DNA of 64,000 nucleotides from Isosphaeraceae bacterium EP7. GTDB lineage: Bacteria; Planctomycetota; Planctomycetia; Isosphaerales; Isosphaeraceae. This document shows positions 1-9,038 of the stretch, piece by piece. The notes beneath the pieces were generated by a model, which was not told the origin of the DNA, did no database searches, and saw nothing but the letters and a program-made list of their open reading frames with translations. The first letter of the stretch is position 1. Each line of letters begins with the position of its first letter. Both the position numbers and the translations under genes were made by a program. Location: positions 1,747,174 to 1,811,173 of the forward strand of contig CP151667.1 of NCBI GenBank assembly GCA_038400315.1. Direction: 5' to 3'.

Positions 1-821
1 CCGATCCCCAGGCTCCCCGTCGCGATGGCGGCGGCAATCAGCAGCAGCGACCCCTGCGGCCACTGTCCGTCCGAGATGATCCCTTGAAACAGGCGGATGA
101 ACGGGAACGCGGGGTTGATCCAGAATTTCCAGGCCTGCCCCGCACCCATCGTCCGCTCGTCATAAATGATCGGCGTGGCGAAGTACCACGCCTGCAGCAC
201 CACGCTCACCAGGTGGCCGCAGTCGCGGTAGAACGTGTTCATCGTCGCGACGATCAATCCCAATCCCAGCGTGAAGGCCGCCCAGAGCAGGACCACCAAG
301 GGAAGCATCAGCATCGGCAGGTGAAACTGCGCCCCCATCGGCTTCAGCATCAGGAACAGGGCGACCATCGACAGCACGAATGTCGTCAGGCTGATCAGCA
401 CACGCGTCAGCGGGAAAATCAGTTTGGGAAGGTAGATTTTGCGGATCAAGGATTCATTGACGATGATGCACAACGAGCACTCGGACAGGCTTGCCGACAG
501 GAACATCCACGGGACCATCCCCGAGAAGAGATAGATCGCGTAGCTCCACATCGACTTTTCCGACATCATCTGGCCGAAGACCAGCGTCAGCGTCGTCATC
601 ATCAGGATCGGGTTGAGCAGGGTCCAGAAGAACCCCAGCACCGACCGCTGATAGCGGATCTTCAGGTCCTGCGACACCATGTTCTGCACGACCGGCCAGA
701 ACCGGGTCAGCTCACGGCGATCCTTGGCGATCGTCACGAGCCAGCGCAGGTGTCCCTTCGACGCCGGCGGCGAAGGGAAAAACTCGGTATGCGGAACGGT
801 GGCGGCCGTGCGGCTGTTCAT
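1..821 (-). CDS. ABC-2 type polysaccharide export permease (partial)
   Basis: Reading leftwards from an ATG at 821 gives an open frame of 273 codons that runs off the left edge, so the C-terminus is missing. The protein has a short soluble N-terminus, then the typical entry of O-antigen/teichoic-acid exporter permeases: QDLKIRYQRSVLGFFWTLLN just before the first membrane span. Further spans follow (ILMMTTLTLVFG, YLFSGMVPWMFL, LISLTTFVLSMVALFL, LLWAAFTLGLGLIVATMNTF) and the conserved FYRDCGHLV...FATPIIYDE segment. In this family (Wzm/TagG) the permease dimer pairs with an ATPase to move lipid-linked polysaccharide across the inner membrane. The ATPase is presumably in the unseen sequence to the left. 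AGGGACGAG lies 13 nt before the ATG as a loose ribosome site. Confidence 0.88.
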   Translation of the reverse strand, partial: MNSRTAATVPHTEFFPSPPASKGHLRWLVTIAKDRRELTRFWPVVQNMVSQDLKIRYQRSVLGFFWTLLNPILMMTTLTLVFGQMMSEKSMWSYAIYLFSGMVPWMFLSASLSECSLCIIVNESLIRKIYLPKLIFPLTRVLISLTTFVLSMVALFLMLKPMGAQFHLPMLMLPLVVLLWAAFTLGLGLIVATMNTFYRDCGHLVSVVLQAWYFATPIIYDERTMGAGQAWKFWINPAFPFIRLFQGIISDGQWPQGSLLLIAAAIATGSLGI

Positions 822-930
822 CGTTCGGGCTCGTCCCTGATATTCGCCGCGATTCCATTCGCGGGCGGGTCGTCATGACCCGGCCAACGGCGGCATCCTA
901 TGCCAGGTCCGCCGTGGGCGGAAGACCAAA

Positions 931-954
931 CGCGGGGGGCTTCGGCCACCCCGC
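931..954 (-). terminator. Hairpin terminator after the ThDP enzyme gene
   Basis: GCGGGG(G)GGC and GCC(A)CCCCGC pair around a TTCG/CGAA tetraloop. Read on the minus strand, the stem is followed by GTTTGGTCTT, a fairly T-rich tail. It lies 20 nt beyond the stop codon of the minus-strand ThDP gene. Confidence 0.5.
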
Positions 955-973
955 CCAACGATGGTTTTCGGGC

Positions 974-2845
974 TCAGTCGCTCTCGGGGTGACGATCAAG
1001 CGAACGCACCGCGACCCGGCCAGCCATCCTGACCTTCTGGTCGGTCGAAAGCTTCTTGAGGTACGAGCCCTTCAACGCGGACAGCCAGCGGATCTCTCGA
1101 CCGTCGTAGCTGATCTTCACGTGAGTCAACACAGGGGCGGGTGTGGCAAGCGCCCGACCGATTCCGGGGCCGACCTCGGCATTGGAGAAGATCGGGTTGT
1201 AGGCCAGGCCCATCGCCGCGGCGAAGGCGGCGTAGTCGATGTGAGCCAGCTCGGTGGCCGTCGTCCTGCGATAGACCGGCTCCTGGAGCATCTGCATGTA
1301 GTGGTATGCGCCGTCTTCCAGCACGAAGAACTTGACCGGCAGACCGGCCCGCGCGGCGGTCGACATCTCCATGCCCGACATCAAGAAACAGCCGTCGCCC
1401 GTCACGCAGACGACCCGGCTGCCGGGGCTGACCCGCTGCGCCGCGATCGACGCGGGGATTGCCCAGCCCATGCTCTGGTTGTTGGCGGGCGCGAAGTAAC
1501 GGCGGGGGCCGGGAAGCTCGATCGCCTCGCTGGCCCAGTGCGTCGAGGCCGTCACGTCGACGAAGAATAGCTCGTCGGGCCCGAGCGCATCACGCAGGCT
1601 CGAAAGCAGATACATCGGGTCGACGCACGGGTCGATCTGCGGCTGGCGGTAGTTGCAGCGGTCGACCGTCCGCGCCGCTTTGATCTTCTGCCAGAGCGGC
1701 GGGCAAGCGGGCCTGGCAACCGAGGCCCCATCGGCCAGCAGCCGGTCCAGGAACAGGGGGGCATCGGCGTTCACCGCGACGTTCGCCGGGAAGTTCCGGT
1801 TCAGGTTGTGCGGGTTGGCGTCCACGTGGATGAGCGGCTTGATCGGCAGCGAGTAGTTGGCCGTCGAGACCTCGCTGAACCGCACGCCGACCGCCAGGAC
1901 CAGATCAACATCCTTGAAGGCCGCCTCGGCCGCCGGCGTACCCTGCTTGCCGTAACCCCATCCCACGGCCAGCCGATGATGGTCGGCGATGACCCCCTTG
2001 CCGCTGACCGAGGTCGCCACGGGGGCCTGGAGAAGCTCCGCAACCGCATCCAACCTGGTCCCGGCGTTCACGCAACCCTGGCCGGCATAGATCCCGACCC
2101 GACGTCGCTTGTCGCCGAGCATCGCCAGGGCGCCGCGGTAGGCGGCTTCGTCGAAGCAGAGCGGGGCGGGGGGGGGCGGGGCGAAGTCGAAGTCCCACGA
2201 CTGTGTGAGGAATGGGTAGGGGATCACGACCGCCGTCGGGCCCGGCTCGCCGGCCCTGGCCAGGCGGAATGCCTGAGAGATGGCTCCCGGGATCTCGGAG
2301 ACGTGGTGGACCTCGAACACACCCTTGGTGATCGGCCGGAGCAGGGCGGTGTTGCTCAGCGAATGGACCTGGCCGACCGGCGCACCCGGTCGACGGTCGA
2401 CATCGGTGACCAGCGCCACGATCGGCACGCTGTCGAGCAGGGCTTCGCCGATGCCCGTCATCGCGTTGGTCAGGCCGGGGCCGGGCACGACGCTGAAAAC
2501 GCCGACCTCGCCGGTCACGCGGGCCGCGGAGTCGGCCATCACGCTCGACGAAGCCTCATTGGTCACGAGCAGATAGGGCAGGCCATAGGTCTTCATCGCG
2601 TCCCAGAACTCGTTCGTCTGGGCACCCGGGACGCCGAAGACGCAACGCACGCGCTCGCAGCAGAGCGCCGCAACCGAAGCCTGGGCCCCGTTCATCTTAC
2701 CGCGGACGCAACCGTTCTGGACGGCCGCGTGGACATGATCGGCCTGCGCCGGCGTCGTCGAGGACGCGACCGCGGCCACGGCCCCGGCCGTGCCAATCAC
2801 TCCCAGCATCTCGCGTCGATTCAGCGGCAGAGCTTCCACGGGCAT
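974..2845 (-). CDS. Tat-exported thiamine-diphosphate-dependent enzyme (acetolactate synthase-like)
   Basis: 623 residues with the three-domain plan of the acetolactate synthase/benzoylformate decarboxylase family. The start is the ATG at 2845, preceded by AGGGAGGGG; a longer frame upstream has no such site. The N-terminus is a twin-arginine signal (NRREMLG, then a hydrophobic Ala/Val stretch ending TTPAQA), so the folded enzyme should be exported. The N-terminal ThDP activation Glu is in LLVTNEASSS, followed by VVPGPGLTNAMTGIGEAL. The C-terminal cofactor motif begins VTGDGCFLMSG, but the usual Asn-Asn about 25 residues later is Glu-Asp (FFVLEDGAYHYM). The substrate cannot be read from the sequence. 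Export of a ThDP enzyme is unusual, because the cofactor would have to be loaded before Tat transport. The gene stands alone between two oppositely organised neighbours. Confidence 0.85.
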   Translation of the reverse strand: MPVEALPLNRREMLGVIGTAGAVAAVASSTTPAQADHVHAAVQNGCVRGKMNGAQASVAALCCERVRCVFGVPGAQTNEFWDAMKTYGLPYLLVTNEASSSVMADSAARVTGEVGVFSVVPGPGLTNAMTGIGEALLDSVPIVALVTDVDRRPGAPVGQVHSLSNTALLRPITKGVFEVHHVSEIPGAISQAFRLARAGEPGPTAVVIPYPFLTQSWDFDFAPPPPAPLCFDEAAYRGALAMLGDKRRRVGIYAGQGCVNAGTRLDAVAELLQAPVATSVSGKGVIADHHRLAVGWGYGKQGTPAAEAAFKDVDLVLAVGVRFSEVSTANYSLPIKPLIHVDANPHNLNRNFPANVAVNADAPLFLDRLLADGASVARPACPPLWQKIKAARTVDRCNYRQPQIDPCVDPMYLLSSLRDALGPDELFFVDVTASTHWASEAIELPGPRRYFAPANNQSMGWAIPASIAAQRVSPGSRVVCVTGDGCFLMSGMEMSTAARAGLPVKFFVLEDGAYHYMQMLQEPVYRRTTATELAHIDYAAFAAAMGLAYNPIFSNAEVGPGIGRALATPAPVLTHVKISYDGREIRWLSALKGSYLKKLSTDQKVRMAGRVAVRSLDRHPESD

Positions 2846-3314
2846 CCCCTCCCTAGTTTGCCCCGGTCGACCGGCGACCGACGAATCCATCCGGCTTCCT
2901 ATCGTCCTCGAGGCGTCGTCGACTGTCCCGGATGAATCGGGTATTGATCGACTCTCCCCGCCTTTCGCTCGTATCGCAGCGATTGCGGCGGTTGTGCGGC
3001 CAGGGCGAGTCGAGGACGAGCCCCCGTCGGCGGAATTGATCCCGTTCATCCGGCCACGGGTGGGTCGAGTCGATCGTATTTCCTCGGTCGGGTCAGGGGC
3101 TCCAGAGAGCACCTCCCGCCGACCGATCGTCGTCGGTCAACTGGATTTACGAGGCTTTCGGGTCCAAACCCTTGTCCATTTCGGGGCGGCAGGTCATGAT
3201 AAGGGGCGAATTGACGACAATGTTGTACGCAGCGTGTAGGCCCGAACGAGCCGGGCCGAGGCGTAGCGTCGACCCTTTTTCGACTCGCCCCGCCGCCGGG
3301 AAGGATGATTCGGA
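2846..3314. other. Divergent intergenic region
   Basis: 469 bases between the start of the minus-strand ThDP gene and the plus-strand FabZ-like gene. No protein-like frame is visible. It must carry promoters for both genes. A weak candidate for the right-hand gene is TTGTCC (3172-3177), a 17-nt spacer and CATGAT (3195-3200). Nothing else is recognised. Confidence 0.4.
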
Positions 3315-3815
3315 ATGCCCCCTGCCGCCCTGGTCGACCCCGAGACGATCGACACCTCGCGTGTCCTGGTCGACCTGGATGGACTCCGCAAGGCCAACAC
3401 CCAGCGCTTCGAGATGGAGCAGCTCACCGCGATCGTCCGCATCGATGACGAGCAGAAGCTCATCATCGGCTACAAGGACGTCTCGCCGGACGAGTTCTGG
3501 GTCCGCGGCCACATGCCCGACTACCCATTGATGCCGGGTGTGCTGATGTGCGAGGCCGCCGCCCAGATTTGCAGCTACTACTGCGACCACATCAAGCTGG
3601 TTGAAGATGGCTTCGTTGGCTTCGGTGGGATGGAAGACGTCCGGTTCCGTGGCCAGGTCAGGCCCGGCGACCGCCTGGTGATCATCGCCAAGGCTCTCCG
3701 GCTCAACAGACGCCGGACCATCTTCGAGACCCAGGGGTTCGTCGGCACGAACATGGTCTACCACGGCCAGATCATCGGCGTGCTTCTCACGCCCGCTCCT
3801 GCGGATCAATCCTAG
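3315..3815 (+). CDS. FabZ-like beta-hydroxyacyl-ACP dehydratase
   Basis: 166 residues of the hot-dog fold. The family signature is clear: GHMPDYPLMPGVLMCEAAAQ holds the active-site His and, further on, the Glu in the central helix. It is followed by DVRFRGQVRPGDRLVI, the second conserved strand pair. FabZ-type enzymes dehydrate 3-hydroxyacyl-ACP in fatty acid elongation in the cytosol. The protein is somewhat longer at the N-terminus than E. coli FabZ and has a non-standard leader (VDLDGLRKANTQRFEMEQL). It may therefore be one of the FabA/FabZ-like paralogues common in planctomycetes rather than the sole housekeeping enzyme. AAGGA lies just upstream of the ATG. trmB follows directly. Confidence 0.85.
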   Translation: MPPAALVDPETIDTSRVLVDLDGLRKANTQRFEMEQLTAIVRIDDEQKLIIGYKDVSPDEFWVRGHMPDYPLMPGVLMCEAAAQICSYYCDHIKLVEDGFVGFGGMEDVRFRGQVRPGDRLVIIAKALRLNRRRTIFETQGFVGTNMVYHGQIIGVLLTPAPADQS

Positions 3816-3864
3816 AGTGAACCCCCCATCTCAGATGCCAGGCGACCAGCGACCGGGTCGGACG

Positions 3865-4494
3865 ATGCCTTTGCCCAAAAGCTCAGTCGACACGTCGCGG
3901 ACCATCCTTGAACCGCCGGCACTCTCGGGCCACATGGATTGGGCCTCCCTCTTCGGCAATGAGAACCCCGTCGAACTCGAGGTTGGATCGGGGAAAGGGC
4001 TCTTCCTGGCGAACGCCGGGACCAGCCGCCCAGGTCATAACTTCTTCGGGGTCGAGATTGCCAAGAAGTACGCCTATGAGGCGGCCGTCCGGCTGGCCAA
4101 GGCCAAGCTCGACAATGCCAAATTGCTGGCCGGCGATGCTCGCCAGTTCATGGCCCTGCACGTCAGGCCGCAGAGTCTCCACGCCGTCCACATCTACTTC
4201 CCCGACCCTTGGTGGAAGGCCCGCCACAAGAAGCGCAGGGTCTTCTGCGAGGGGTTCGTCGTCGACACAGAGCGGCTGCTGATGCCCTTGGGGCACCTGC
4301 ACGTCGCCACCGACGTCGAGGAATACTACGGCGTCATCCGCGAGTTGATGGACGCCCACCCTCGGTTCACCGAGCTGCCCAGGCCCGAGCCCAACACGCC
4401 CGAGCACGAGCTGGACTACCTGACCAACTTCGAACGCAAGTACCGCATCGAGGGCCGGCCCATTCACCGGGCCCTCTATCGATTCGAGGGATGA
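3865..4494 (+). CDS. trmB: tRNA (guanine-N7-)-methyltransferase
   Basis: About 209 residues. TrmB uses S-adenosylmethionine to make m7G46 in the variable loop of tRNAs. The SAM site is VELEVGSGKGLFLANA followed by FFGVEIAKKYA. The tRNA methyltransferase signature is VHIYFPDPWWKARHKKRRVF, with the catalytic Asp in FPDPW. The C-terminus TNFERKYRIEGRPIHRALYR is also typical. The start is uncertain: ATG 3865 gives the usual spacing to the SAM motif, while ATG 3835 and GTG 3817 are in frame and closer to the preceding stop codon at 3815. None has a clear ribosome site. The closeness to the FabZ-like gene suggests co-transcription. It ends 16 nt from the end of the convergent purF. Confidence 0.93.
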   Translation: MPLPKSSVDTSRTILEPPALSGHMDWASLFGNENPVELEVGSGKGLFLANAGTSRPGHNFFGVEIAKKYAYEAAVRLAKAKLDNAKLLAGDARQFMALHVRPQSLHAVHIYFPDPWWKARHKKRRVFCEGFVVDTERLLMPLGHLHVATDVEEYYGVIRELMDAHPRFTELPRPEPNTPEHELDYLTNFERKYRIEGRPIHRALYRFEG

Positions 4495-4510
4495 GCCCGA
4501 CCATTGAAGG

Positions 4511-6124
4511 TCAGGTCGTCAGACGTTCGTAGGCCCGGGAGCCGCCGGCGCCATTGGTGTGGTACGACTCGAGCGAGTCGATCTCGTACAGCCTCTGGCC
4601 GATCTCCGTCGGATACGTCCCCGTGACGCACGCACGGCAGAGGCGGTCGGGGGCGAGGCCGATCGATCGGGCAATCGCCGAGACTGGCAAATACCGCAGG
4701 CTATCTGCGCCAAGTTCCTTGGCCATGGCCTGTTGCGCCTCTTCCGAGACGCTACCGTCGGGCATGTCGGCGTACTTGGGCGCGAACAGCTCGTCCCGCC
4801 TCGACATGTCGATGCCGTAGTAACACGGCGCGAGGATCGGCGGGCAGGCGATCCGTAGGTGGATCTCGCGGGCGCCGCCGCGGTCGCGGATCTCGTGGAC
4901 CAGGGCCCGCATCGTCGTCGACCGGACGATGCTGTCCTCGACGAGCAAGACTCGCTTGCCCGCGAGCACCTCGGGCAGCGGGGTGTATTTCAGGCGTGCC
5001 TTGGCGGCGCGGTCGGCGGTCCCTTCGATGAAGGTCCGGCCGACATAGCGGTTACGCATCAGGCCCTCGACCGAGGGCAGGCCGAGCGAGTAGGCCAGCG
5101 AGTCGGCCGCGGCCTTGGCCGTGTCTGGAACGGGCACGACGATCGTGTCAGCGTCGAGCGGCACGTCTTCTAGGGCGGCCAGTTCCTTGCCAAGCGCGGC
5201 CCGACTCAGGTAGACCGAGCGGTCGTCCATCGTGCTGGCGACGTTGGCGAAGTAGATCCACTCGAAGAAGCAGTGGGCCTTCTTGGGAGACTCAGCGAAC
5301 CGCTCGATCCGGACGCCATCGCGATTGGCGATGGCCAGCGTCCCAGGCTCGAGCGAGCGGATGCCCCGGAACCCCAGGTTGGCGAGCGGGACACTCTCGC
5401 TGGCGGCGGCGAAGAGCGGGCCATCCTCGGCGATGCAGAGCGGCCGGAACCCCATCGGATCGCGGGCCACGACCAGGTCGCCGACGGCCGAGAGCAGGAC
5501 GATGTTGTAGGCGCCGTCGAACCGCTTCGCGAGCCTGGAGAAGACCGCCCGCCAGTCGATGTCCATCCCCTCGGACTGGATCTCGTGGCTGAGCGTGTGC
5601 TGGATGATCTCGGTGTCGGTGTCTCGCTTGAGGTGGTAGTCGCCCGCGTCGAGCAATTCCTGTTTCAGCTCGTGATAGTTGGAAAGCTGGCCATTGAAGG
5701 CGAACGCGAACCAGCGGGCCTTGCGCCCGTGCTCGCGTTCGAAGGGTTGCGCCAGACTCCGATCGTCCCCGCCGCAGGTTGCGTAACGGACGTGTCCGAT
5801 CGCTGCGTGCCCTTCCAGGCCACTCATGATCTCTTCGAACTGGGCCTTGCGATTGAGGCAGAAGGCCTCGGCCACGGTGCCGAGTTCCTTGTACGTCTTG
5901 AGCAAGGCATCGCGGCCCACATGGTAACTCGTCATGCCCGCGGCCAGCTGGCCCCGGTTTTGCATGTCGAGCAGCATTCGTGGGATCAATCGCGAGGCGC
6001 TATGGATGTCGCCGACGATCGGCACGAGGGGGGACGCGGGGCGTCCTCCGGCGTGGTAAACGGCTGCGACACCGCATTCGTGGTTCAGTTCATCGCCCAT
6101 ATCGGGTCCGGCCCCATAGGACAT
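4511..6124 (-). CDS. purF: Amidophosphoribosyltransferase
   Basis: 537 residues. PurF catalyses the first committed step of purine synthesis: PRPP plus glutamine gives phosphoribosylamine. The class II glutaminase domain starts with the nucleophile Cys in [10 protein letters not shown], which becomes N-terminal after removal of a short propeptide (16 residues from this ATG, 8 from the ATG at 6100). [10 protein letters not shown] and [13 protein letters not shown] are the expected glutaminase motifs. The phosphoribosyltransferase domain has the PRPP loop [18 protein letters not shown], with Ser where Gly is usual. Cys residues in [14 protein letters not shown] and [11 protein letters not shown] match the Fe-S-containing Bacillus-type enzymes. 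The gene is divergent from proB and has a near-consensus promoter upstream. Confidence 0.96.
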   Translation of the reverse strand: MSYGAGPDMGDELNHECGVAAVYHAGGRPASPLVPIVGDIHSASRLIPRMLLDMQNRGQLAAGMTSYHVGRDALLKTYKELGTVAEAFCLNRKAQFEEIMSGLEGHAAIGHVRYATCGGDDRSLAQPFEREHGRKARWFAFAFNGQLSNYHELKQELLDAGDYHLKRDTDTEIIQHTLSHEIQSEGMDIDWRAVFSRLAKRFDGAYNIVLLSAVGDLVVARDPMGFRPLCIAEDGPLFAAASESVPLANLGFRGIRSLEPGTLAIANRDGVRIERFAESPKKAHCFFEWIYFANVASTMDDRSVYLSRAALGKELAALEDVPLDADTIVVPVPDTAKAAADSLAYSLGLPSVEGLMRNRYVGRTFIEGTADRAAKARLKYTPLPEVLAGKRVLLVEDSIVRSTTMRALVHEIRDRGGAREIHLRIACPPILAPCYYGIDMSRRDELFAPKYADMPDGSVSEEAQQAMAKELGADSLRYLPVSAIARSIGLAPDRLCRACVTGTYPTEIGQRLYEIDSLESYHTNGAGGSRAYERLTT

Positions 6125-6211
6125 GGACCCGGGCGAGGGCGCCGAGTCATCGAAACCAGGCGGGACGTCGACGACGACATCCCAGTTCCACTAGGCCACC
6201 GCGAGACTACG

Positions 6212-6240
6212 ATTATAATGTCGGCCTGACCTACCGACAA
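6212..6240 (-). promoter_or_regulatory. Sigma-70-type promoter for purF
   Basis: On the minus strand, TTGTCG (6240-6235), a 17-nt spacer and a perfect TATAAT (6217-6212). Transcription would begin near 6205, giving a leader of about 80 nt before the first purF ATG. The -10 box is nearly palindromic, but no -35 box at correct spacing is visible for the opposite direction. Confidence 0.6.
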
Positions 6241-6391
6241 CCTTCACGACCGCGGTCGACGAGCGACCGGATCGACAAACCAGCCTGGTAGAAGCCTTTA
6301 GGGGGCCCGGCAATTGGCCGAGATCCCGAGGCTTTTTCCGGACACACGGGCGACACCGACGGATCGGCACCGCCCCGGAGAGATCCATACG

Positions 6392-7531
6392 ATGACCAGG
6401 GACCTGGTCCGCCACGATGTCGCATATTCGTCTCACACATGGGTCGTGAAGGTCGGGACCAGCGTCCTGACCGGCACCGACGGGCGACTCGACCCCGCGC
6501 GCATCGCCCAGCTCTCCGACGAGATCTGTGCCGTCACCGCCACCGGCCGCAAGGTCGCGCTCGTCAGCTCGGGCGCCGTCGGTGCCGGCATGGGGCGCCT
6601 CGGGCTGCGCAAGCGGCCTGATAACCTTCCCCAACTCCAGGCCGCCGCCGCCGTCGGTCAGGCCGACCTCATCCGCGCCTACGATGAGAATTTCCGCCGG
6701 CACGGTCGACAGGCCGCACAGCTGCTGCTGACCCACGAAGATTTCGACAACCGCCCGCGCTACCTCAACATGAGGAACACGCTGACGGCCCTCTTCGAGT
6801 TCGGCGCCATCCCCGTCATTAATGAGAACGACACGATCAGCGTCGACGAGATCAAATTTGGCGACAATGACCGGCTCGCCGCCATGGTCACCAACCTGAT
6901 CCAGGCCCCCTTGCTCGTCATCCTCAGCGTGGTCGATGGCCTCTGCAAGGTCGACCCCGGCTCCGGCGGCATCGGCGACGTGATCCCGCTCATCATGAAT
7001 CTCGACGACATGACCCTCGGGTTCGCCGGCACCAGCACAAGTGCGCTCGGCACGGGCGGGATGCGTAGCAAGCTCCAGTCGGCCCGGCTCGTCACCAGGG
7101 CGGGGGGCTCCGTCATCATCGCGTCGGGCAAGAAAGACAAGCCCCTCACGCGCATCCTTAACGGAGAGCCAGCCGGGACGCTCTTTCTGGCGCAGGGACG
7201 CACCGAGGCCGCTCGAAAGCGCTGGATCGGCCTGACCGTGCGGCCCCGCGGGCACATCGTCGTCGATCCAGGCGCGCGCAAAGCCCTGGAGACGGGCACG
7301 AACAGCCTGCTCGCGATCGGCGTCGTCGATGTGGTCGGTGAGTTCGAGAAGGGCGACGTCGTGTCGATCCTCGACGTCGAGGGCCACGAGTTCGCCCGTG
7401 GCCTGACCAACTTCGCCACCGCCGACGCCATGGCTGTGCGCGGGCTGCACACCAAGCAGGCCCGCAAAGCCCTGGGCGCCGCAGGCTACGACGAGGTCAT
7501 CCACAAGGACAACCTCGTCATCTTCCACTGA
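6392..7531 (+). CDS. proB: Glutamate 5-kinase
   Basis: 379 residues. ProB phosphorylates glutamate, the first step of proline synthesis. The amino-acid kinase domain shows WVVKVGTSVLTG, ALVSSGAVGAGMGRLGL, the glutamate-binding VINENDTISVDEIKFGDNDR, and the nucleotide segment GTGGMRSKLQSARL. A C-terminal PUA domain begins about residue 275 (RKRWIGLTVRPRGHIVVDPG). The start at ATG 6392 follows GGAGAG; the frame is open further upstream but without a ribosome site. No proA is in the window, so the pathway genes are not all clustered here. Confidence 0.95.
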   Translation: MTRDLVRHDVAYSSHTWVVKVGTSVLTGTDGRLDPARIAQLSDEICAVTATGRKVALVSSGAVGAGMGRLGLRKRPDNLPQLQAAAAVGQADLIRAYDENFRRHGRQAAQLLLTHEDFDNRPRYLNMRNTLTALFEFGAIPVINENDTISVDEIKFGDNDRLAAMVTNLIQAPLLVILSVVDGLCKVDPGSGGIGDVIPLIMNLDDMTLGFAGTSTSALGTGGMRSKLQSARLVTRAGGSVIIASGKKDKPLTRILNGEPAGTLFLAQGRTEAARKRWIGLTVRPRGHIVVDPGARKALETGTNSLLAIGVVDVVGEFEKGDVVSILDVEGHEFARGLTNFATADAMAVRGLHTKQARKALGAAGYDEVIHKDNLVIFH

Positions 7532-7547
7532 GCCAAGGTCCCCCCGA

Positions 7548-8906
7548 TCAGGGGAGCTTCAAGCCGTCGAACTCGAACGGGATCTCGGCCGAGCTGCGGA
7601 TCATTCCGTAGTAGCGGAGCCGAGAGGGCGTGGCCTGGTTCGTCCCTCGCGACGGCACAGTCAACGTGATCCGGGTCCCGTCGCCGTCGCCCTGCATGCC
7701 CGAAGGGAACCAGGCCAGCACGTCGCCCTTGTCGTCGAGCACCTCGAGCTGCTGGGGATTCTGCACGTCCATCCTGACGTCCTGTCCGGGCTCGTTGGCT
7801 CCGGATATCGTGCGCGTCAGGGTCACCTCGATCGTGGTCGTGGACATTTCGGGGTGGACCTTCACTTCGTGCAGCACCACGGTCGCATCCTCCCCGCGCA
7901 CGCTTCTGCCCATCGCCCCCACCAGCGAGACCTCGAGCGCATCCGGCTTCCTCGTCGAGAGCATCACCGGCACCGATCCTCGGAGCTTTTTCATCCGAAC
8001 CCCCGGCGACTTCGGCCGGGTCATCGGGATCTGGAGCTGGATCATAGGGGTCAGGGTGGTGCCGAAGACGTTGGGCATTTGCATCACCGGCAGCTTCACG
8101 TCGCCCGGCTTCCACGACTGTCCCTTATCGTCGGTCGCCTCGATCAGCTTCGCGGCGCCGGCCTGGAGCATCGACATCCGCGGCTCGGCGATCACTTGCA
8201 GCGTCGCCTGGCACTGCTCTCGGATCGTCACCCCGGCCACCCCGCCGACATCCTGCAACCGCAGGCCGCCCGGCGGGGTCATCGAGCCGCCCGCATGGCC
8301 GAACGAGACATCACGCCGGAACGTCAGGCCCGTCAGCATGACCCGGAACGGCCCCTGGTCCGACACCAGCCCCGGGGGCCGGAAGCTGCCGTCGCCGTCC
8401 AGGACGATCATCGAAGGTTCCCGACGCCCCGCAGCCGGCTGGAAGTTGGCCGTCGACTTCGCCTTACCCGCCTCGCAGACCCGATCCAGGGCCTTCCAGA
8501 AGGTGAGGGGCTCCGCCGACTCGATCCGCAATGGTCGCCTGGCCCAGGTCGGGTCCGACCCCGCCGAGACGTGGATGTTCAGGCCCTCGCGCTCATTCCA
8601 GTCCTTCAGGATCGCCTCGATCGTCGGCTGCTTGCCGTCGAGGCGGATTTCCGTCGCCTGGGTAAGCTGGGCGCTCTCGATCTTCTCGTAAAGGGCCAAC
8701 ACCCGCGAGCGGATCTCCGCGTCAGGGTCGTCGCGTGCGAGCCGCAATGCGGTCAGCGCCGACTTCCCCAGCCGCTCGATGGCCGCGGCGGCGTCCTCGC
8801 GGTCGCGGAACCGGGCAGACCCCAGCCTGGCCACGAGCGCATCGGGGTCCGAGTCGGCCGGGCTGAGCAGACCCAGGACCGCCGCCATCAGGAACGTCGT
8901 CACCAT
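7548..8906 (-). CDS. Secreted HEAT-like protein of unknown function
   Basis: 452 residues from ATG 8906. A short hydrophobic signal (TTFLMAAVLGLLSP) is followed by one HEAT/armadillo-type helical pair (RFRDREDAAAAIERLGKSAL and then LRLARDDPDAEIRSRVLALY). This is a head arrangement common in planctomycete periplasmic proteins. The rest is beta-rich without recognised catalytic motifs. It includes a segment around EAILKDWNEREGLNIHVSAG, similar in style to secretin/TonB short N-terminal domains. Function unknown. The stop codon lies within 17 nt of the end of proB, so the two genes converge. Confidence 0.7.
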   Translation of the reverse strand: MVTTFLMAAVLGLLSPADSDPDALVARLGSARFRDREDAAAAIERLGKSALTALRLARDDPDAEIRSRVLALYEKIESAQLTQATEIRLDGKQPTIEAILKDWNEREGLNIHVSAGSDPTWARRPLRIESAEPLTFWKALDRVCEAGKAKSTANFQPAAGRREPSMIVLDGDGSFRPPGLVSDQGPFRVMLTGLTFRRDVSFGHAGGSMTPPGGLRLQDVGGVAGVTIREQCQATLQVIAEPRMSMLQAGAAKLIEATDDKGQSWKPGDVKLPVMQMPNVFGTTLTPMIQLQIPMTRPKSPGVRMKKLRGSVPVMLSTRKPDALEVSLVGAMGRSVRGEDATVVLHEVKVHPEMSTTTIEVTLTRTISGANEPGQDVRMDVQNPQQLEVLDDKGDVLAWFPSGMQGDGDGTRITLTVPSRGTNQATPSRLRYYGMIRSSAEIPFEFDGLKLP

Positions 8907-9038
8907 CGGCGTACTCCGTCGGTCGGCCGTCAGATTCCCTCGATCGTGGGCCCGCGACGCACCGGGTATCATAGTCGAAGCCCGACTCGCCGTCATGGAC
9001 CCGGGCCCTTGAATCGCATGGATCTCGGAGACAGGTCG

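Noticed and set aside
3211-3239. TTGACG followed by GTGTAG as promoter of the FabZ-like gene
   Set aside because: Good -35 but a poor -10 box; not better than other weak pairs in the region.
6214-6219. TATAAT on the plus strand as a proB promoter
   Set aside because: The box is palindromic and no -35-like hexamer is found 16-18 nt upstream on the plus strand, whereas the minus strand has TTGTCG at 17 nt.
7854-9038. In-frame upstream extension of the bicupin gene
   Set aside because: It runs antisense through the HEAT-like gene and reads as Arg/His/Gln-rich shadow. A ribosome site at 9026-9029 fits the ATG at 9039.
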